Source: Aeromonas media | Lineage (GTDB): Bacteria > Pseudomonadota > Gammaproteobacteria > Enterobacterales > Aeromonadaceae | Length of the DNA: 64,000 nucleotides | Assembly (NCBI RefSeq): GCF_000819985.1 | Contig: NZ_CDBZ01000016.1 | Coordinates: 1 to 64,000 of the forward strand | Reading direction: 5' to 3' | Shown here: in pieces, positions 48,674 to 57,684 of the stretch | How the letters are laid out: each line of letters begins with the position of its first letter | How positions within the stretch are numbered: position 1 is the stretch's first letter | Position numbers and translations under genes: made by a program | The notes under the pieces: generated by a model | Database searches by the model: none | What the model was told of the DNA's origin: nothing | What the model saw: the letters and a program-made list of their open reading frames with translations, nothing else

Positions 48674-49684
48674 ATGCTGTACCCCCTCGCCAGGCATTTT
48701 CTGTTCAAACTCAATCCCGAACAGGCACACGATCTCTCCATCAAGTATTTGCCCCGCCTTCTCGGTACACCGCTCGATTGTTTCTTCCGTCATTCACTGC
48801 CCCAACGCCCCGTCACTGTCATGGGGCTTAATTTTGCCAATCCGGTGGGACTGGCGGCCGGTCTCGATAAAGACGGGGAGTGTATCGACGCATTTGGTGC
48901 CATGGGGTTCGGTTTTATTGAAGTAGGCACTGTGACCCCCAAGCCCCAGAGCGGAAATGACAAGCCGCGGTTGTTCCGGGTAATTCCGGCGGAAGGGATC
49001 ATCAACCGGATGGGATTCAACAACAAGGGTGTCGATCATCTTGTGGCCAAGGTGAAAGAGGCCAAATATCAGGGGGTGATCGGCATCAATATCGGCAAGA
49101 ACAAGGACACCCCCATCGAGCAGGGCAAGGACGATTATCTGATCTGCATGGACAAGGTTTATGATCATGCCGGTTATATTGCCGTCAATATCTCTTCCCC
49201 CAACACCCCGGGGCTGCGTTCGCTGCAATATGGAGAGGCGCTGGATGAATTGCTGGCTGCCCTCAAGGTGCGCCAGCAGGAGCTAGCCGCGCAATATAAG
49301 AAGTACGTGCCGCTAGCCGTTAAAATTGCCCCCGACCTCAGCCTGGATGAAATTAATCAGGTTGCCGCCTCCTTGATCAAAAACGGGATCGATGGCGTCA
49401 TCGCCACCAATACCACCCTGGAGCGCGACATGATTTATGACATGCCCCATGCCGGTGAAGCAGGGGGTCTTAGTGGTCGTCCGCTCCAGCACAAGAGCAC
49501 AGAGGTGATCCGCATGCTGGCCAAGGCCCTCAATGGGGCTCTGCCGATCATAGGGGTGGGCGGTATTGACAGCGCCATGGCCGCCCGGGAGAAATTAGCG
49601 GCGGGTGCCAGTCTGGTCCAGATTTACAGCGGCTTTATTTATAAGGGCCCGAGTCTGGTCAAAGAGATCGTTACCCATATTTAA
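48674..49684 (+). CDS. pyrD: dihydroorotate dehydrogenase (quinone), class 2
   Basis: The 336-residue membrane-associated enzyme for the fourth step of pyrimidine synthesis, reducing quinone. The N-terminal membrane-binding helices ([21 protein letters not shown]) mark class 2. The FMN barrel motifs include [14 protein letters not shown], the catalytic-loop segment [11 protein letters not shown] with Ser, and [14 protein letters not shown]. The pyrD-zapC order matches E. coli. Confidence 0.97.
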   Translation: MLYPLARHFLFKLNPEQAHDLSIKYLPRLLGTPLDCFFRHSLPQRPVTVMGLNFANPVGLAAGLDKDGECIDAFGAMGFGFIEVGTVTPKPQSGNDKPRLFRVIPAEGIINRMGFNNKGVDHLVAKVKEAKYQGVIGINIGKNKDTPIEQGKDDYLICMDKVYDHAGYIAVNISSPNTPGLRSLQYGEALDELLAALKVRQQELAAQYKKYVPLAVKIAPDLSLDEINQVAASLIKNGIDGVIATNTTLERDMIYDMPHAGEAGGLSGRPLQHKSTEVIRMLAKALNGALPIIGVGGIDSAMAAREKLAAGASLVQIYSGFIYKGPSLVKEIVTHI

Positions 49685-49694
49685 AAGATAACCG

Positions 49695-49766
49695 GTTGCC
49701 CTTATTTAAAGTTGCTCAAATTCTCGACATGGAATAAAGTCGAGGAACGGCTTAAGTAAGGGCAAC
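49695..49766 (+). promoter_or_regulatory. nested inverted repeat forming the zapC leader
   Basis: Outer arms GTTGCCCTTA (49695-49704) and TAAGGGCAAC (49757-49766) are perfectly complementary and extend inward by a T.G pair and TTAA/TTAA to a 15-bp stem (49695-49709 with 49752-49766). An inner hairpin CTCGAC (49723-49728) with GTCGAG (49739-49744) lies in the loop. The right outer arm contains the AAGGG that must serve as the zapC Shine-Dalgarno sequence, so folding would hide it. Confidence 0.7.
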
Positions 49767-49769
49767 TCC

Positions 49770-50306
49770 ATGTGTATCCAACCCAATGACAATTGGCAGT
49801 GGCATTATGATGCTCAAGATGATCGTCTGATGCTGGATTTATCCGATCGCATGATATTCGCCACCGAATATAAGGGGCGACAGCTCGTTCCCAGCTCCTT
49901 CACGACCCAGCCTTTTTGCGTGGACGATGCCGCCCTCTATTATCAGCTGATGGACAAGGCCGCCGAACTCGATTGGAGTGTTCCCCATCAGGTTCAGCTG
50001 GTACTCAATGCCATCGCCGTCAGCCGCTTTTATAAACCCCTGATGCCACAAAGCTGGTTCTTTCATGAACAGCAGACTCACTTTATTCCGGATATGGGCT
50101 CCCTGGTGTGGATGGAGACTCCCCATGGCAGGGGAGAGTTCATGGTCATCGAGGCCGGCGATCAGGCGAGCGTCTGCCTGAACCTGACCGAGAAACTGGT
50201 ACTGACCGCCAGCAAGATCCTGCCAAGGTTCGCGGTGATCAAGGTGATGAATAACCGGATGCAGACCAGGACTCGTGCCCAGGCACAATATCGACAGGTT
50301 AGCTGA
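49770..50306 (+). CDS. zapC: cell division protein ZapC
   Basis: A 178-residue FtsZ-ring-associated protein; ZapC of E. coli bundles FtsZ filaments. The N-terminus (PNDNWQWHYDAQDDRLMLDLSD) and the FCVDDAALYYQLMD segment match the family clearly, and length is right. It lies directly after pyrD, as in enterics. Its leader is a striking nested inverted repeat. Confidence 0.93.
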   Translation: MCIQPNDNWQWHYDAQDDRLMLDLSDRMIFATEYKGRQLVPSSFTTQPFCVDDAALYYQLMDKAAELDWSVPHQVQLVLNAIAVSRFYKPLMPQSWFFHEQQTHFIPDMGSLVWMETPHGRGEFMVIEAGDQASVCLNLTEKLVLTASKILPRFAVIKVMNNRMQTRTRAQAQYRQVS

Positions 50307-50351
50307 TACTGCCTCTGCTCGTTATTTTTGGTTGATATTCATACGCTCCCG

Positions 50352-50373
50352 AAATAACCGACGCTGGTTATTT
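50352..50373 (+). terminator. possible terminator after zapC, in the 319-base gap before rlmKL
   Basis: AAATAACC (50352-50359), loop GACGCT, GGTTATTT (50366-50373). The stem is AU-rich and the T-run is only part of the arm, so termination would be weak. The rest of 50307-50625 holds no gene; a perfect TATAAT at 50586-50591 is a likely -10 for rlmKL, but its -35 is poor. Confidence 0.45.
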
Positions 50374-50625
50374 ATCGCTCGTCTCTCCCATGCCGTTGCG
50401 GCACCTTCCTTGAGTCAATTCGTCGCCGTTTGGCGCACGCCCTTCTGCGCTGGATATTGAGTTGCATCGTCTTGCCCGCGCCTCTGTGCTGGCGACAAGA
50501 GCAAGAACGGGGGGAATTGCGCCGGCCAGCCCCTTTATATTCGCGCGAACCCCAAGGTTCGGATGCCGAGTGCGGGCCGATAAGGTATAATGCGGCACTA
50601 TTTTTATGGCATCCCCGTGAGCGTG

Positions 50626-52761
50626 ATGAAAGAATTTTTTGCAACCTGCCCCAAGGGGCTGGAAAACCTGCTGGCCGTCGAGCTGACCACCCTGGGCGCG
50701 GAGCAGGTCCGTGAGACCGTGGCCGGCGTCCACTTCAAAGGCGAACTGGCCATCGGCTACAAGGCCTGTCTGTGGAGCCGTTTTGCCTCCCGCATCGTGC
50801 TGGTGCTCTCCGAATTCCAGATGAACGACGATCTGGATCTCTATCTCGGCGCCCACACCATTCCCTGGGAAGAGCACTTCCCCGGCACTGCCACCATCGC
50901 CGTGGACTTCACCGGTACCAACCCGGCCATTCGCAACACCCAGTACGGCGCGCTCAAGATCAAGGATGCCATCGTTGATCGCTTCACCAAGCGCGGCCAT
51001 GTGCGCCCGGACGTCGACAAGAAGTCGCCGGACATCCGCATCATGGCGCACCTGGGCAAGGGCAAGGCCAACATCACGCTGGACCTGTCCGGCCCTGCGC
51101 TGCACCAGCGCTTCTACCGTCAGGGCACAGGCGAAGCGCCGCTCAAAGAGAACCTAGCCTGCGCCATGATCGCCCGCAGCGGCTGGACCGGCGAGCCCAT
51201 GATGGACCCCATGTGCGGCTCAGGTACCCTGCTCATCGAAGCGGCCTTCATCGCCGCCGACATGGCGCCGGCGCTGCGCCGCGAGCGCTTCGGTTTCGAT
51301 CGCTGGCTGCAGCATGACAGCGAACTGTGGCAGAGCCTGATGATGGAGGCGCAAGTGCGCGCCAAGCGCGGCATGCAGCGCTGCGAGGTGAAGCTGTTCG
51401 GTTGTGATGCCGACCCCCGCGTGCTGATGAAGGCGCGTGACAACGCCAAGGCGGCCGGTGTGGCCCACCTCATCACCTTCAAGCAGGCCGACGTGACCGC
51501 GCTGGAAAACCCGCTGCCGATGCCTGCTGTGGAAGGGGAGGCCCGCGAGATCGGCATGCTGATCTCCAACCCGCCTTATGGCGAGCGTCTTGGCGAGTTC
51601 CCGGCCCTGCTGGAGGTGCATCAGGCCCTGGGTGATGCCCTGCGCCGCAGCTTCCAGGGCTGGAAGGTCACCATTCTGTCTGCTTCCCCTGAGCTCTTGA
51701 GCTGCTTGCGCCTGCGGGCCGACAAGCAATATCGCCTGTTCAACGGCGCGCTGGAATGCCAGCTGCGCAACTACCAGATTGCGCTCGACTCCGTGGCCTC
51801 CCAGAAAGAGGTGGCCCAGGACTTTGCAAACCGCCTGCGCAAGAACCTGAAGACGCTCGAGAAGTGGGCCAGCAAGGAGGGGATCGACTGCTATCGCCTC
51901 TATGACGCCGACTTGCCGGAATACAACGCCGCCATCGACCGCTATCGGGACTACCTGGTGGTGCAAGAGTACGCCGCGCCCAAGGACATCCCCGCCCAGA
52001 AGACCCGTCAGCGTCTGCTCGACATGGTGCAGGCCGCCATCAAGGTGACCGGCATGGACGGCGAGAAGGTGATCCTGAAGGTGCGTGAGCGTCAGGAAGG
52101 CAAGCAGCAGTACCAGAAGCTCTCCGAAGAGCAGCACCGGATGGAGGTGCAGGAGTACGGCGCCCGTCTGTGGGTCAACCTCTACGACTACCTGGATACC
52201 GGCCTCTTCCTCGATCACCGTCAGACCCGTCGCATGCTGGGTCAGATGGCTAGCGGCAAGCGCTTCCTGAACCTGTTCGCCTACACCGGCAGTGCCACCG
52301 TGCACGCGGGCCTTGGCGGGGCGAGCGAAACCACCACGGTCGACATGTCCCACACCTACCTCAACTGGGCGCAGGACAACATGCGTCTCAACTCGCTGGT
52401 GGGCCGTCAGCACAAGTTCGTCCAGGCCGATTGCCTGAAGTGGCTCTCCGAGGCCGAGGATCAGTACGATCTCATCTTTATCGATCCGCCCACCTTCTCC
52501 AACTCCAAGCGGATGGACGAGAGCTTCGACGTGCAGCGGGATCACCTGCTGCTGATGCAGCACCTCAAGCGCCTGCTGGCGGCGGACGGCACCCTGGTGT
52601 TCTCCAACAACAAGCGCCACTTCAAGATGGATCTGGCCGGTCTCGAGGCCGCTGGCCTCAAGGCCCAGAACATCACAGGCAAGACCCGGCCGAAGGATTT
52701 TGAGCGCAACCAGCATATCCACAACTGCTGGATCATCACCCACGCCGAGACGCAGGCCTGA
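50626..52761 (+). CDS. rlmKL: bifunctional 23S rRNA m2G2445/m7G2069 methyltransferase
   Basis: A 711-residue fusion of two methyltransferases modifying the large-subunit rRNA. N-terminal THUMP domain (about residues 1-155), RlmL methyltransferase with DPMCGSGTLLIEAA and the catalytic NPPYGERLG motif, then RlmK with FAYTGSATVHAGLGGA and DPPTFSNSKRM. The start at 50626 (MKEFFATCPKGLENLL) matches the family; an ATG at 50590 overlaps the predicted -10 element. Confidence 0.96.
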   Translation: MKEFFATCPKGLENLLAVELTTLGAEQVRETVAGVHFKGELAIGYKACLWSRFASRIVLVLSEFQMNDDLDLYLGAHTIPWEEHFPGTATIAVDFTGTNPAIRNTQYGALKIKDAIVDRFTKRGHVRPDVDKKSPDIRIMAHLGKGKANITLDLSGPALHQRFYRQGTGEAPLKENLACAMIARSGWTGEPMMDPMCGSGTLLIEAAFIAADMAPALRRERFGFDRWLQHDSELWQSLMMEAQVRAKRGMQRCEVKLFGCDADPRVLMKARDNAKAAGVAHLITFKQADVTALENPLPMPAVEGEAREIGMLISNPPYGERLGEFPALLEVHQALGDALRRSFQGWKVTILSASPELLSCLRLRADKQYRLFNGALECQLRNYQIALDSVASQKEVAQDFANRLRKNLKTLEKWASKEGIDCYRLYDADLPEYNAAIDRYRDYLVVQEYAAPKDIPAQKTRQRLLDMVQAAIKVTGMDGEKVILKVRERQEGKQQYQKLSEEQHRMEVQEYGARLWVNLYDYLDTGLFLDHRQTRRMLGQMASGKRFLNLFAYTGSATVHAGLGGASETTTVDMSHTYLNWAQDNMRLNSLVGRQHKFVQADCLKWLSEAEDQYDLIFIDPPTFSNSKRMDESFDVQRDHLLLMQHLKRLLAADGTLVFSNNKRHFKMDLAGLEAAGLKAQNITGKTRPKDFERNQHIHNCWIITHAETQA

Positions 52762-52991
52762 TGCTGACCCTGTTTCACACCGACGGCTGCCACCTGTGCG
52801 AACAGGCCTGGGCGCTGGTGGAGGAGGCTGGCCTTGCCGCCAGTACTCGCCAGTGCGACATCCTGGAGGACGAGCAGTGGCTTGCGGCCTACCGGGTGCG
52901 CATCCCGGTGCTGCGGGATGACGCCGGCCGCGAACTGGGCTGGCCCTTCACCCTGGCACAGCTCAAGGGCTGGCTTGCCCGTCAGGGGTGA
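52761..52991 (+). CDS. glutaredoxin-like protein (DUF836 type)
   Basis: A 76-residue thioredoxin-fold protein with an N-terminal CxxC redox site (TDGCHLCEQAW) and the cis-proline region RIPVLRDDAG. Matches the small glutaredoxin-related DUF836 family. Its ATG overlaps the rlmKL stop by one base (TGATG), so the two are translationally coupled. A hairpin (53008-53037) follows. Confidence 0.88.
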   Translation: MLTLFHTDGCHLCEQAWALVEEAGLAASTRQCDILEDEQWLAAYRVRIPVLRDDAGRELGWPFTLAQLKGWLARQG

Positions 52992-53007
52992 GACTGATTT
53001 GACGATG

Positions 53008-53037
53008 AAACGGGGGCAGAGTCTGCCGCCCGTTTTT
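53008..53037 (+). terminator. terminator between the glutaredoxin-like gene and uup
   Basis: AAACGGG-GGCAGA pairs with TCTGCC-GCCCGTTT with a one-base bulge, and is followed by further T residues. It is 17 bases after the stop codon and 22 bases before the uup ATG. Confidence 0.7.
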
Positions 53038-53059
53038 TCATAAGTAACAAGGAACAAAC

Positions 53060-54970
53060 ATGGCACTTTTGACATTGCACGGCGCTTGTCTGTCGTTCAG
53101 TGATTTCCCGCTGCTCGACAACGCCGAGCTGACCATAGAGCGCGGCGAGCGCCTCTGTCTGGTGGGCCGCAACGGGGCGGGCAAGTCCACCCTGATGAAG
53201 GTCATCGCGGGCGAGCTGTCTCTGGATGACGGCCGTCTGGTGTTGCAGCAGGACTTGAAGGTGACCCGTCTCGAGCAGGATCCGCCCGCCTCGAGCGAGC
53301 TGACCGTGTTCGACTATGCCGCTGAAGGGCTGGCCGGGGTGGGGGAGCTGCTCAAGCAGTACCACCACATCTCCCTGGAACTGGGTCACGATCCCTCCGA
53401 TGCCAACATCCGCAAGATGAGCGAATTGCAGGAGCAGCTTGATTATCAGAACGGCTGGCAACTTGAGACCCGCATCAATCAGGTGTTGACCCTGCTGGGG
53501 CTGGATCCCGACGTGACGCTCGACAGCCTCTCCGGTGGCTGGTTGCGCAAGGTGGCCCTGGCCCGTGCGCTCGCCTGCGACCCCGATCTGCTGCTGCTGG
53601 ACGAACCGACCAACCATCTGGACATCGACGCCATCAACTGGTTGGAAGAGTTCCTCAAGGATTTTCGCGGCGCCATCGTCTTCATCTCCCACGATAGGGA
53701 GTTCATTCACAAGCTGGCGACCCGGATCATCGATCTCGATCGGGGCGCCATCACCTCCTGGCCCGGCAATTACGATCAGTACCTGCAAGGGAAGGAGGAG
53801 TGGCTGCGGGTCGAGGAGCTGAAAAACGCCGAGTTCGACCGCAAGCTTGCCCAGGAAGAGGTGTGGGTGCGTCAGGGCATCAAGGCCCGCCGCACCCGCA
53901 ACGAAGGGCGGGTGCGCGCCCTTGAGGCGATGCGCATGGAGCGCAGCCAGCGTCGTGAGCTGCAGGGCAAGGCCAAGCTGCAGATGGACGACGTCAACCG
54001 CTCCGGCAAGCTGGTATTCGAGACCGAAGGGCTGGGGCTGGACTTTGGCGATCGCACCCTGTTCCAGGGGCTGGATCTGCAAGTGCTGCGAGGCGACAAG
54101 ATTGCCCTGGTCGGCCCCAACGGCTGCGGCAAATCCACCCTCATCAAGCTCTTGCTGGGTCAGCTCGAGCCGAGCCGCGGGCGGGTCAAGGGCGGCACCA
54201 ATCTGGAAGTGGCCTATTTCGATCAGTACCGCGAGCAGCTCGATCCCGAGCAGACAGTGGTGGACAACGTGGGGGAGGGCAAGCAGGAAGTGATGGTGCG
54301 CGGCCGCTCCCGCCACATTCTGGGCTACCTGCAGGACTTCCTGTTTGAACCCAAACGGGCGCGGACCCCGGTCAAGGCCTTGTCAGGGGGCGAGAAAAAC
54401 CGTCTACTGTTGGCCAAGTTGTTCCTCAAACCCAGTAACTTGTTGATTCTGGATGAACCAACCAACGACCTGGATGTCGAAACGCTGGAACTTTTGGAAG
54501 AACTGCTGACCGATTATCCCGGTACCCTGCTGCTGGTCAGCCACGATCGTCGCTTCATCGACAATACCGTGACCGGCTGCTGGTTGTTTGAAGGAGACGG
54601 GCGGATCAGCGATTATGTGGGCGGCTATGCAGACATGATGGCCACCCGCGCCCTGCAGAGTCAGCAACAGGCGGCCAAGGCAGCTGCGGCCAAAGTGGCA
54701 GAGCCTGTCGCGTTGGCGGCTGAGTCGGCGAAAAAAACACGCAAACTCTCTTACAAGTTGCAACTGGAGCTGGATAATCTGCCAGCCCGGCTGGAGCTGC
54801 TGGAAACGGAACTCGATGCCCTGCAGGCGGAGATCAACCATCCCGGGTTCTTCTCCCTGCCAGCGGAGCAGACCCAGTCCAAACTCGATGCATTGCATGC
54901 GGCAGAGTCCGCATTGGAACACGCCTTCTCCCGTTGGGAGGAGTTGGAAGCGTTGAAACATCAAGACTAA
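53060..54970 (+). CDS. uup: ABC-F family ATPase Uup
   Basis: A 636-residue soluble protein with two ABC cassettes and no membrane part. Walker A motifs are GRNGAGKST and GPNGCGKST; signatures are LSGGWLRKVALAR and LSGGEKNRLLLAK, and both Walker B motifs end LLDEPTNHLD or ILDEPTNDLD. The C-terminal 90 residues form the charged coiled-coil that binds DNA in E. coli Uup. ABC-F proteins act on stalled ribosomes; Uup also affects transposon excision and replication-fork intermediates. Confidence 0.95.
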   Translation: MALLTLHGACLSFSDFPLLDNAELTIERGERLCLVGRNGAGKSTLMKVIAGELSLDDGRLVLQQDLKVTRLEQDPPASSELTVFDYAAEGLAGVGELLKQYHHISLELGHDPSDANIRKMSELQEQLDYQNGWQLETRINQVLTLLGLDPDVTLDSLSGGWLRKVALARALACDPDLLLLDEPTNHLDIDAINWLEEFLKDFRGAIVFISHDREFIHKLATRIIDLDRGAITSWPGNYDQYLQGKEEWLRVEELKNAEFDRKLAQEEVWVRQGIKARRTRNEGRVRALEAMRMERSQRRELQGKAKLQMDDVNRSGKLVFETEGLGLDFGDRTLFQGLDLQVLRGDKIALVGPNGCGKSTLIKLLLGQLEPSRGRVKGGTNLEVAYFDQYREQLDPEQTVVDNVGEGKQEVMVRGRSRHILGYLQDFLFEPKRARTPVKALSGGEKNRLLLAKLFLKPSNLLILDEPTNDLDVETLELLEELLTDYPGTLLLVSHDRRFIDNTVTGCWLFEGDGRISDYVGGYADMMATRALQSQQQAAKAAAAKVAEPVALAAESAKKTRKLSYKLQLELDNLPARLELLETELDALQAEINHPGFFSLPAEQTQSKLDALHAAESALEHAFSRWEELEALKHQD

Positions 54971-54978
54971 GGAAGTAG

Positions 54979-56625
54979 ATGAAAAAGCAATTATCCATGC
55001 TGGCCATCCTGGTCGGCGCCAGCCTCAACGCGCAGGCGGCACAAAGCTCCTTCTTCACCATTGTCGATGACGAAGTCAAAGGATATGCCAGCGGGATCAG
55101 TGCCGATGGCAGCGGACTCATCGGGATCAACACCAAGAACAACATGGCCGAGTACTTCTCGACCGTGCGCTCTGCCGACTTCCTGGTCGATCGTTTCCGC
55201 TTTGAGCAGGGCTGTTTCCTCTCAAGCTCCGTCTGTGACTCCTTCTGGAATGACAACCCCGGGTTTGCCTACCAGTGGCGCCGCGATTTCCTCGATGGTG
55301 TCGATCAGCGCAGCGGCGTCGGTTATGTCGTCAGCAGTGAGACAGATGGTCTGGTGACGGCACTGGGTGAGACACCGGACACCCAGGTGGGCTACAAGAT
55401 GAATGGCAAATTGCGCACCGCCTTTGCGGTCGCGGGGGATGGCAACACAGTTGAGCTGAAAGATGCCGCCAGCACCCACAGCCTGAGTGTCCCGACCAGC
55501 ATCAAGAAACTGGACAACGGTCAGTACCTGGTGACCGGCACGGCCGCCAGCGGCAAGTACCGCCACAACGTGGGCGGTGACTTCTATAACTGGTGTTTCG
55601 CAGGCAATGACGACGAATACGGCGACTTCCGTTACTGTCCCGGGGTCGATACCCAGGCCAGCTTCTGGCTGCTCAATGGCTCAGGTGGCTTCAACAAGCT
55701 GATGCAGGCCAGTACCTATGGCCGTCAACGCGACGAAGTGCTGCAGACGGCCTCTGCTTTCGGTGCTGCGACGTTCAATGGCACCCTGTACGGCGTGGGC
55801 TACAGCTCCACCGGTGAAGTGGGTTCGGGGGATCTTGACGGCCGCAACCTGGCCAGTTACTGGACCCTGGATCTCGATGCCGGCACCGTGGGTACCACCA
55901 AGATAATCCCGCTGCCCGATGGCGAGCCGGGCAAGGATGACAGTGTGCTGCAAAATAGCTGGGCGGTGTCTGTCAACGAGAATGGTTATGTGATCGGCAA
56001 CCAGCGTTACAGCATCAACAAGGGTCAGAACCGTCCGACCGAGATGTTCCTGTTCAATCTGAACAATCCGAGTTCGGCGGCAACCATACCCTTGCAGGAC
56101 AAGCCGCTCTCCGGCTCCGGCTCCGAGGGCGCGGCCATCAACGATCACAACATGGTGGTCGGCTGGCGTGACTCCCGTCATCAGACCCAGCCTGTGGCCA
56201 ACGGCACCAACCGCATGCAGGAAGCCTTCCTGCTCAATGCGGCCTCCCCGAACAACAACTGGTACCTGAACGACCTGATCTGTGGTCTGGATGATGCCGG
56301 CGCCAAGCAGTGTGCCCAGAATGGCAAGTATTACCATATCGCTTACGCCAGCGGTATCAGCAGCGATGGCACCATAGCCGCCACCGCCTATCGCTATAAC
56401 AGCGAGAGCGATCTGAACCTGCGTACCAACGCGACCGTGGTCGCTGTCAAGTTGACGCCGACCGTGGCGGACTATCAGGGCAACACACCGGCCAACTATG
56501 TGGTCAACAATGCGCCGGTCAACAACCAGACCGGTCAGGATGGTGAAGATGGCGGTGGTGGCAGCCTGTTCTGGTTGACGCTGCTGGCCTTGCCCTTCGC
56601 CTGGCTGCGCCGTTACCAGCGATAA
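54979..56625 (+). CDS. DUF3466-family secreted protein with GlyGly-CTERM tail
   Basis: A 548-residue exported protein: signal peptide ending NAQAA (about residue 21), then a long beta-rich region with repeated segments of the type VNENGYVIGNQRY, INDHNMVVGWRDSRH and ISSDGTIAATAYRY, as in DUF3466 proteins, where such units suggest a propeller-like fold. The C-terminus (GGGGSLFWLTLLALPFAWLRRYQR, split here as Gly run, hydrophobic helix, basic end) is a GlyGly-CTERM signal, recognised by rhombosortase and linked to type II secretion. The function is unknown. It begins 8 bases after uup. Confidence 0.85.
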   Translation: MKKQLSMLAILVGASLNAQAAQSSFFTIVDDEVKGYASGISADGSGLIGINTKNNMAEYFSTVRSADFLVDRFRFEQGCFLSSSVCDSFWNDNPGFAYQWRRDFLDGVDQRSGVGYVVSSETDGLVTALGETPDTQVGYKMNGKLRTAFAVAGDGNTVELKDAASTHSLSVPTSIKKLDNGQYLVTGTAASGKYRHNVGGDFYNWCFAGNDDEYGDFRYCPGVDTQASFWLLNGSGGFNKLMQASTYGRQRDEVLQTASAFGAATFNGTLYGVGYSSTGEVGSGDLDGRNLASYWTLDLDAGTVGTTKIIPLPDGEPGKDDSVLQNSWAVSVNENGYVIGNQRYSINKGQNRPTEMFLFNLNNPSSAATIPLQDKPLSGSGSEGAAINDHNMVVGWRDSRHQTQPVANGTNRMQEAFLLNAASPNNNWYLNDLICGLDDAGAKQCAQNGKYYHIAYASGISSDGTIAATAYRYNSESDLNLRTNATVVAVKLTPTVADYQGNTPANYVVNNAPVNNQTGQDGEDGGGGSLFWLTLLALPFAWLRRYQR

Positions 56626-56698
56626 AAAGTGTGTCATCAAAAATTAATGCAGTTCAGTATCTTGTGTCACAACGTCTGAATAGCATGGAATTTTTTGT

Positions 56699-56727
56699 TT
56701 GACCCTGCTTCCCCCCTGGGGTAAAGA
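56699..56727 (+). promoter_or_regulatory. predicted promoter of rmf
   Basis: TTGACC at 56699-56704, 17-base spacer, TAAAGA at 56722-56727. The start would be near 56734, inside the left arm of the hairpin at 56730. Confidence 0.55.
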
Positions 56728-56729
56728 TG

Positions 56730-56761
56730 AAAGCGACCGGTGAAAACTTGGTCGCTTTTTT
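56730..56761 (+). terminator. terminator-like hairpin directly upstream of rmf
   Basis: AAAGCGACC (56730-56738), loop of 11, GGTCGCTTT (56750-56758), then TTT. It ends the upstream DUF3466-gene transcript. If rmf is transcribed from the promoter at 56699, the same stem, slightly shortened, would lie at the extreme 5' end of the rmf mRNA. Confidence 0.75.
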
Positions 56762-56785
56762 GTTCCACGAAGAGGGTCGTAGATG

Positions 56786-56962
56786 ATGAAGAGACAGAAA
56801 CGGGACCGTCTGGAAAGAGCTCGCGCTCGTGGTTATCAGGCTGGCGTAGTCGGCAAACAGAAAGAAGCGTGTCCGTATCAATGCCTGGATGCCAGAGGGC
56901 ACTGGCTTGGTGGTTGGCGCGACGCCATGGAGGGGCGAGGCTCAGGCCTCTTCATGAAGTAA
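56786..56962 (+). CDS. rmf: ribosome modulation factor
   Basis: A 58-residue basic protein (MKRQKRDRLERARARGYQAG, then CPYQCLDARGHWLGGWRDAM), aligning along its whole length with E. coli RMF (55 residues). RMF joins 70S ribosomes into inactive 100S dimers in stationary phase. A second ATG lies one codon upstream at 56783; spacing from GAGGG (56772-56776) allows either. The neighbour fabA is conserved in E. coli. Confidence 0.95.
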   Translation: MKRQKRDRLERARARGYQAGVVGKQKEACPYQCLDARGHWLGGWRDAMEGRGSGLFMK

Positions 56963-56990
56963 CCGAGACTTCATCACTCATTACAAAAGG

Positions 56991-57013
56991 AAAGGGGCCA
57001 TGGCGGCCCCTTT
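56991..57013. terminator. bidirectional terminator between rmf and fabA
   Basis: AAAGGGGCC (56991-56999), loop ATGGC, GGCCCCTTT (57005-57013). Perfect 9-bp stem between the two converging genes. Confidence 0.75.
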
Positions 57014-57045
57014 ACATTGTCACTCTCTGACAGGGTCAGAGCAGA

Positions 57046-57606
57046 TCAGAATGCGGTGGTGTCTTTGAACAGGCCCACTTTCAGGTCGGTCGCGCTGTAG
57101 ATGGGACGACCATCCACCTCGACCACGCCGTCGGCAATGCCCATCACCAGCTTGCGGTTGATGACGCGCTTGAAGGTGATCTTGTAGGTCACTTTCTTGG
57201 CGGTCGGCAGGATCTGGCCGGTGAATTTCACCTCGCCAACGCCCAGAGCGCGTCCCTTGCCCGGACCGCCTTTCCAGCCCAGGAAGAAACCGACCAGCTG
57301 CCACATGGCATCGAGCCCCAGACAGCCCGGCATGACGGGGTCGCCAGGGAAATGGCAATCGAAGAACCAGAGATCCGGGGTGATATCGAGTTCGGCCAGG
57401 ATTTCGCCTTTGCCGTGTTCACCACCGTTGTCATTGATCTTGACGATGCGATCCATCATCAGCATGTTGGGGGCGGGCAGTTGGCTGTTACCCTCACCAA
57501 ATAATTCGCCACGGCTGCAGGCAAGCAGCTCTTCACGGGTAAACGACTCTTTACCTTGTTCACACAGGGAGAGGTGGGTATTAGTGGTGTCGTTATCTAG
57601 GGTCAC
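57046..57606 (-). CDS. fabA: 3-hydroxydecanoyl-ACP dehydratase/isomerase
   Basis: The 186-residue hot-dog-fold enzyme that introduces the cis double bond for unsaturated fatty acids. Catalytic His ([13 protein letters not shown]) and Asp ([10 protein letters not shown]) are present, and the C-terminus [16 protein letters not shown] is typical. It has about 14 more N-terminal residues than E. coli FabA; there is no internal ATG before the conserved part. lonH is just upstream on the same strand. Confidence 0.97.
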   Translation of the reverse strand: MTLDNDTTNTHLSLCEQGKESFTREELLACSRGELFGEGNSQLPAPNMLMMDRIVKINDNGGEHGKGEILAELDITPDLWFFDCHFPGDPVMPGCLGLDAMWQLVGFFLGWKGGPGKGRALGVGEVKFTGQILPTAKKVTYKITFKRVINRKLVMGIADGVVEVDGRPIYSATDLKVGLFKDTTAF

Positions 57607-57684
57607 GCTGTTTATCCTTCATATGGGTCAAAGCCGGGCCAATTTAGCTTACAGTTGTTCGCTAAACAACTCCGATCACTTTAT

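Noticed and set aside
56640-56690. A CRP site upstream of rmf (TTGTGTCACAA).
   Set aside because: The half-sites are separated by one base instead of six, so it does not fit the CRP spacing.
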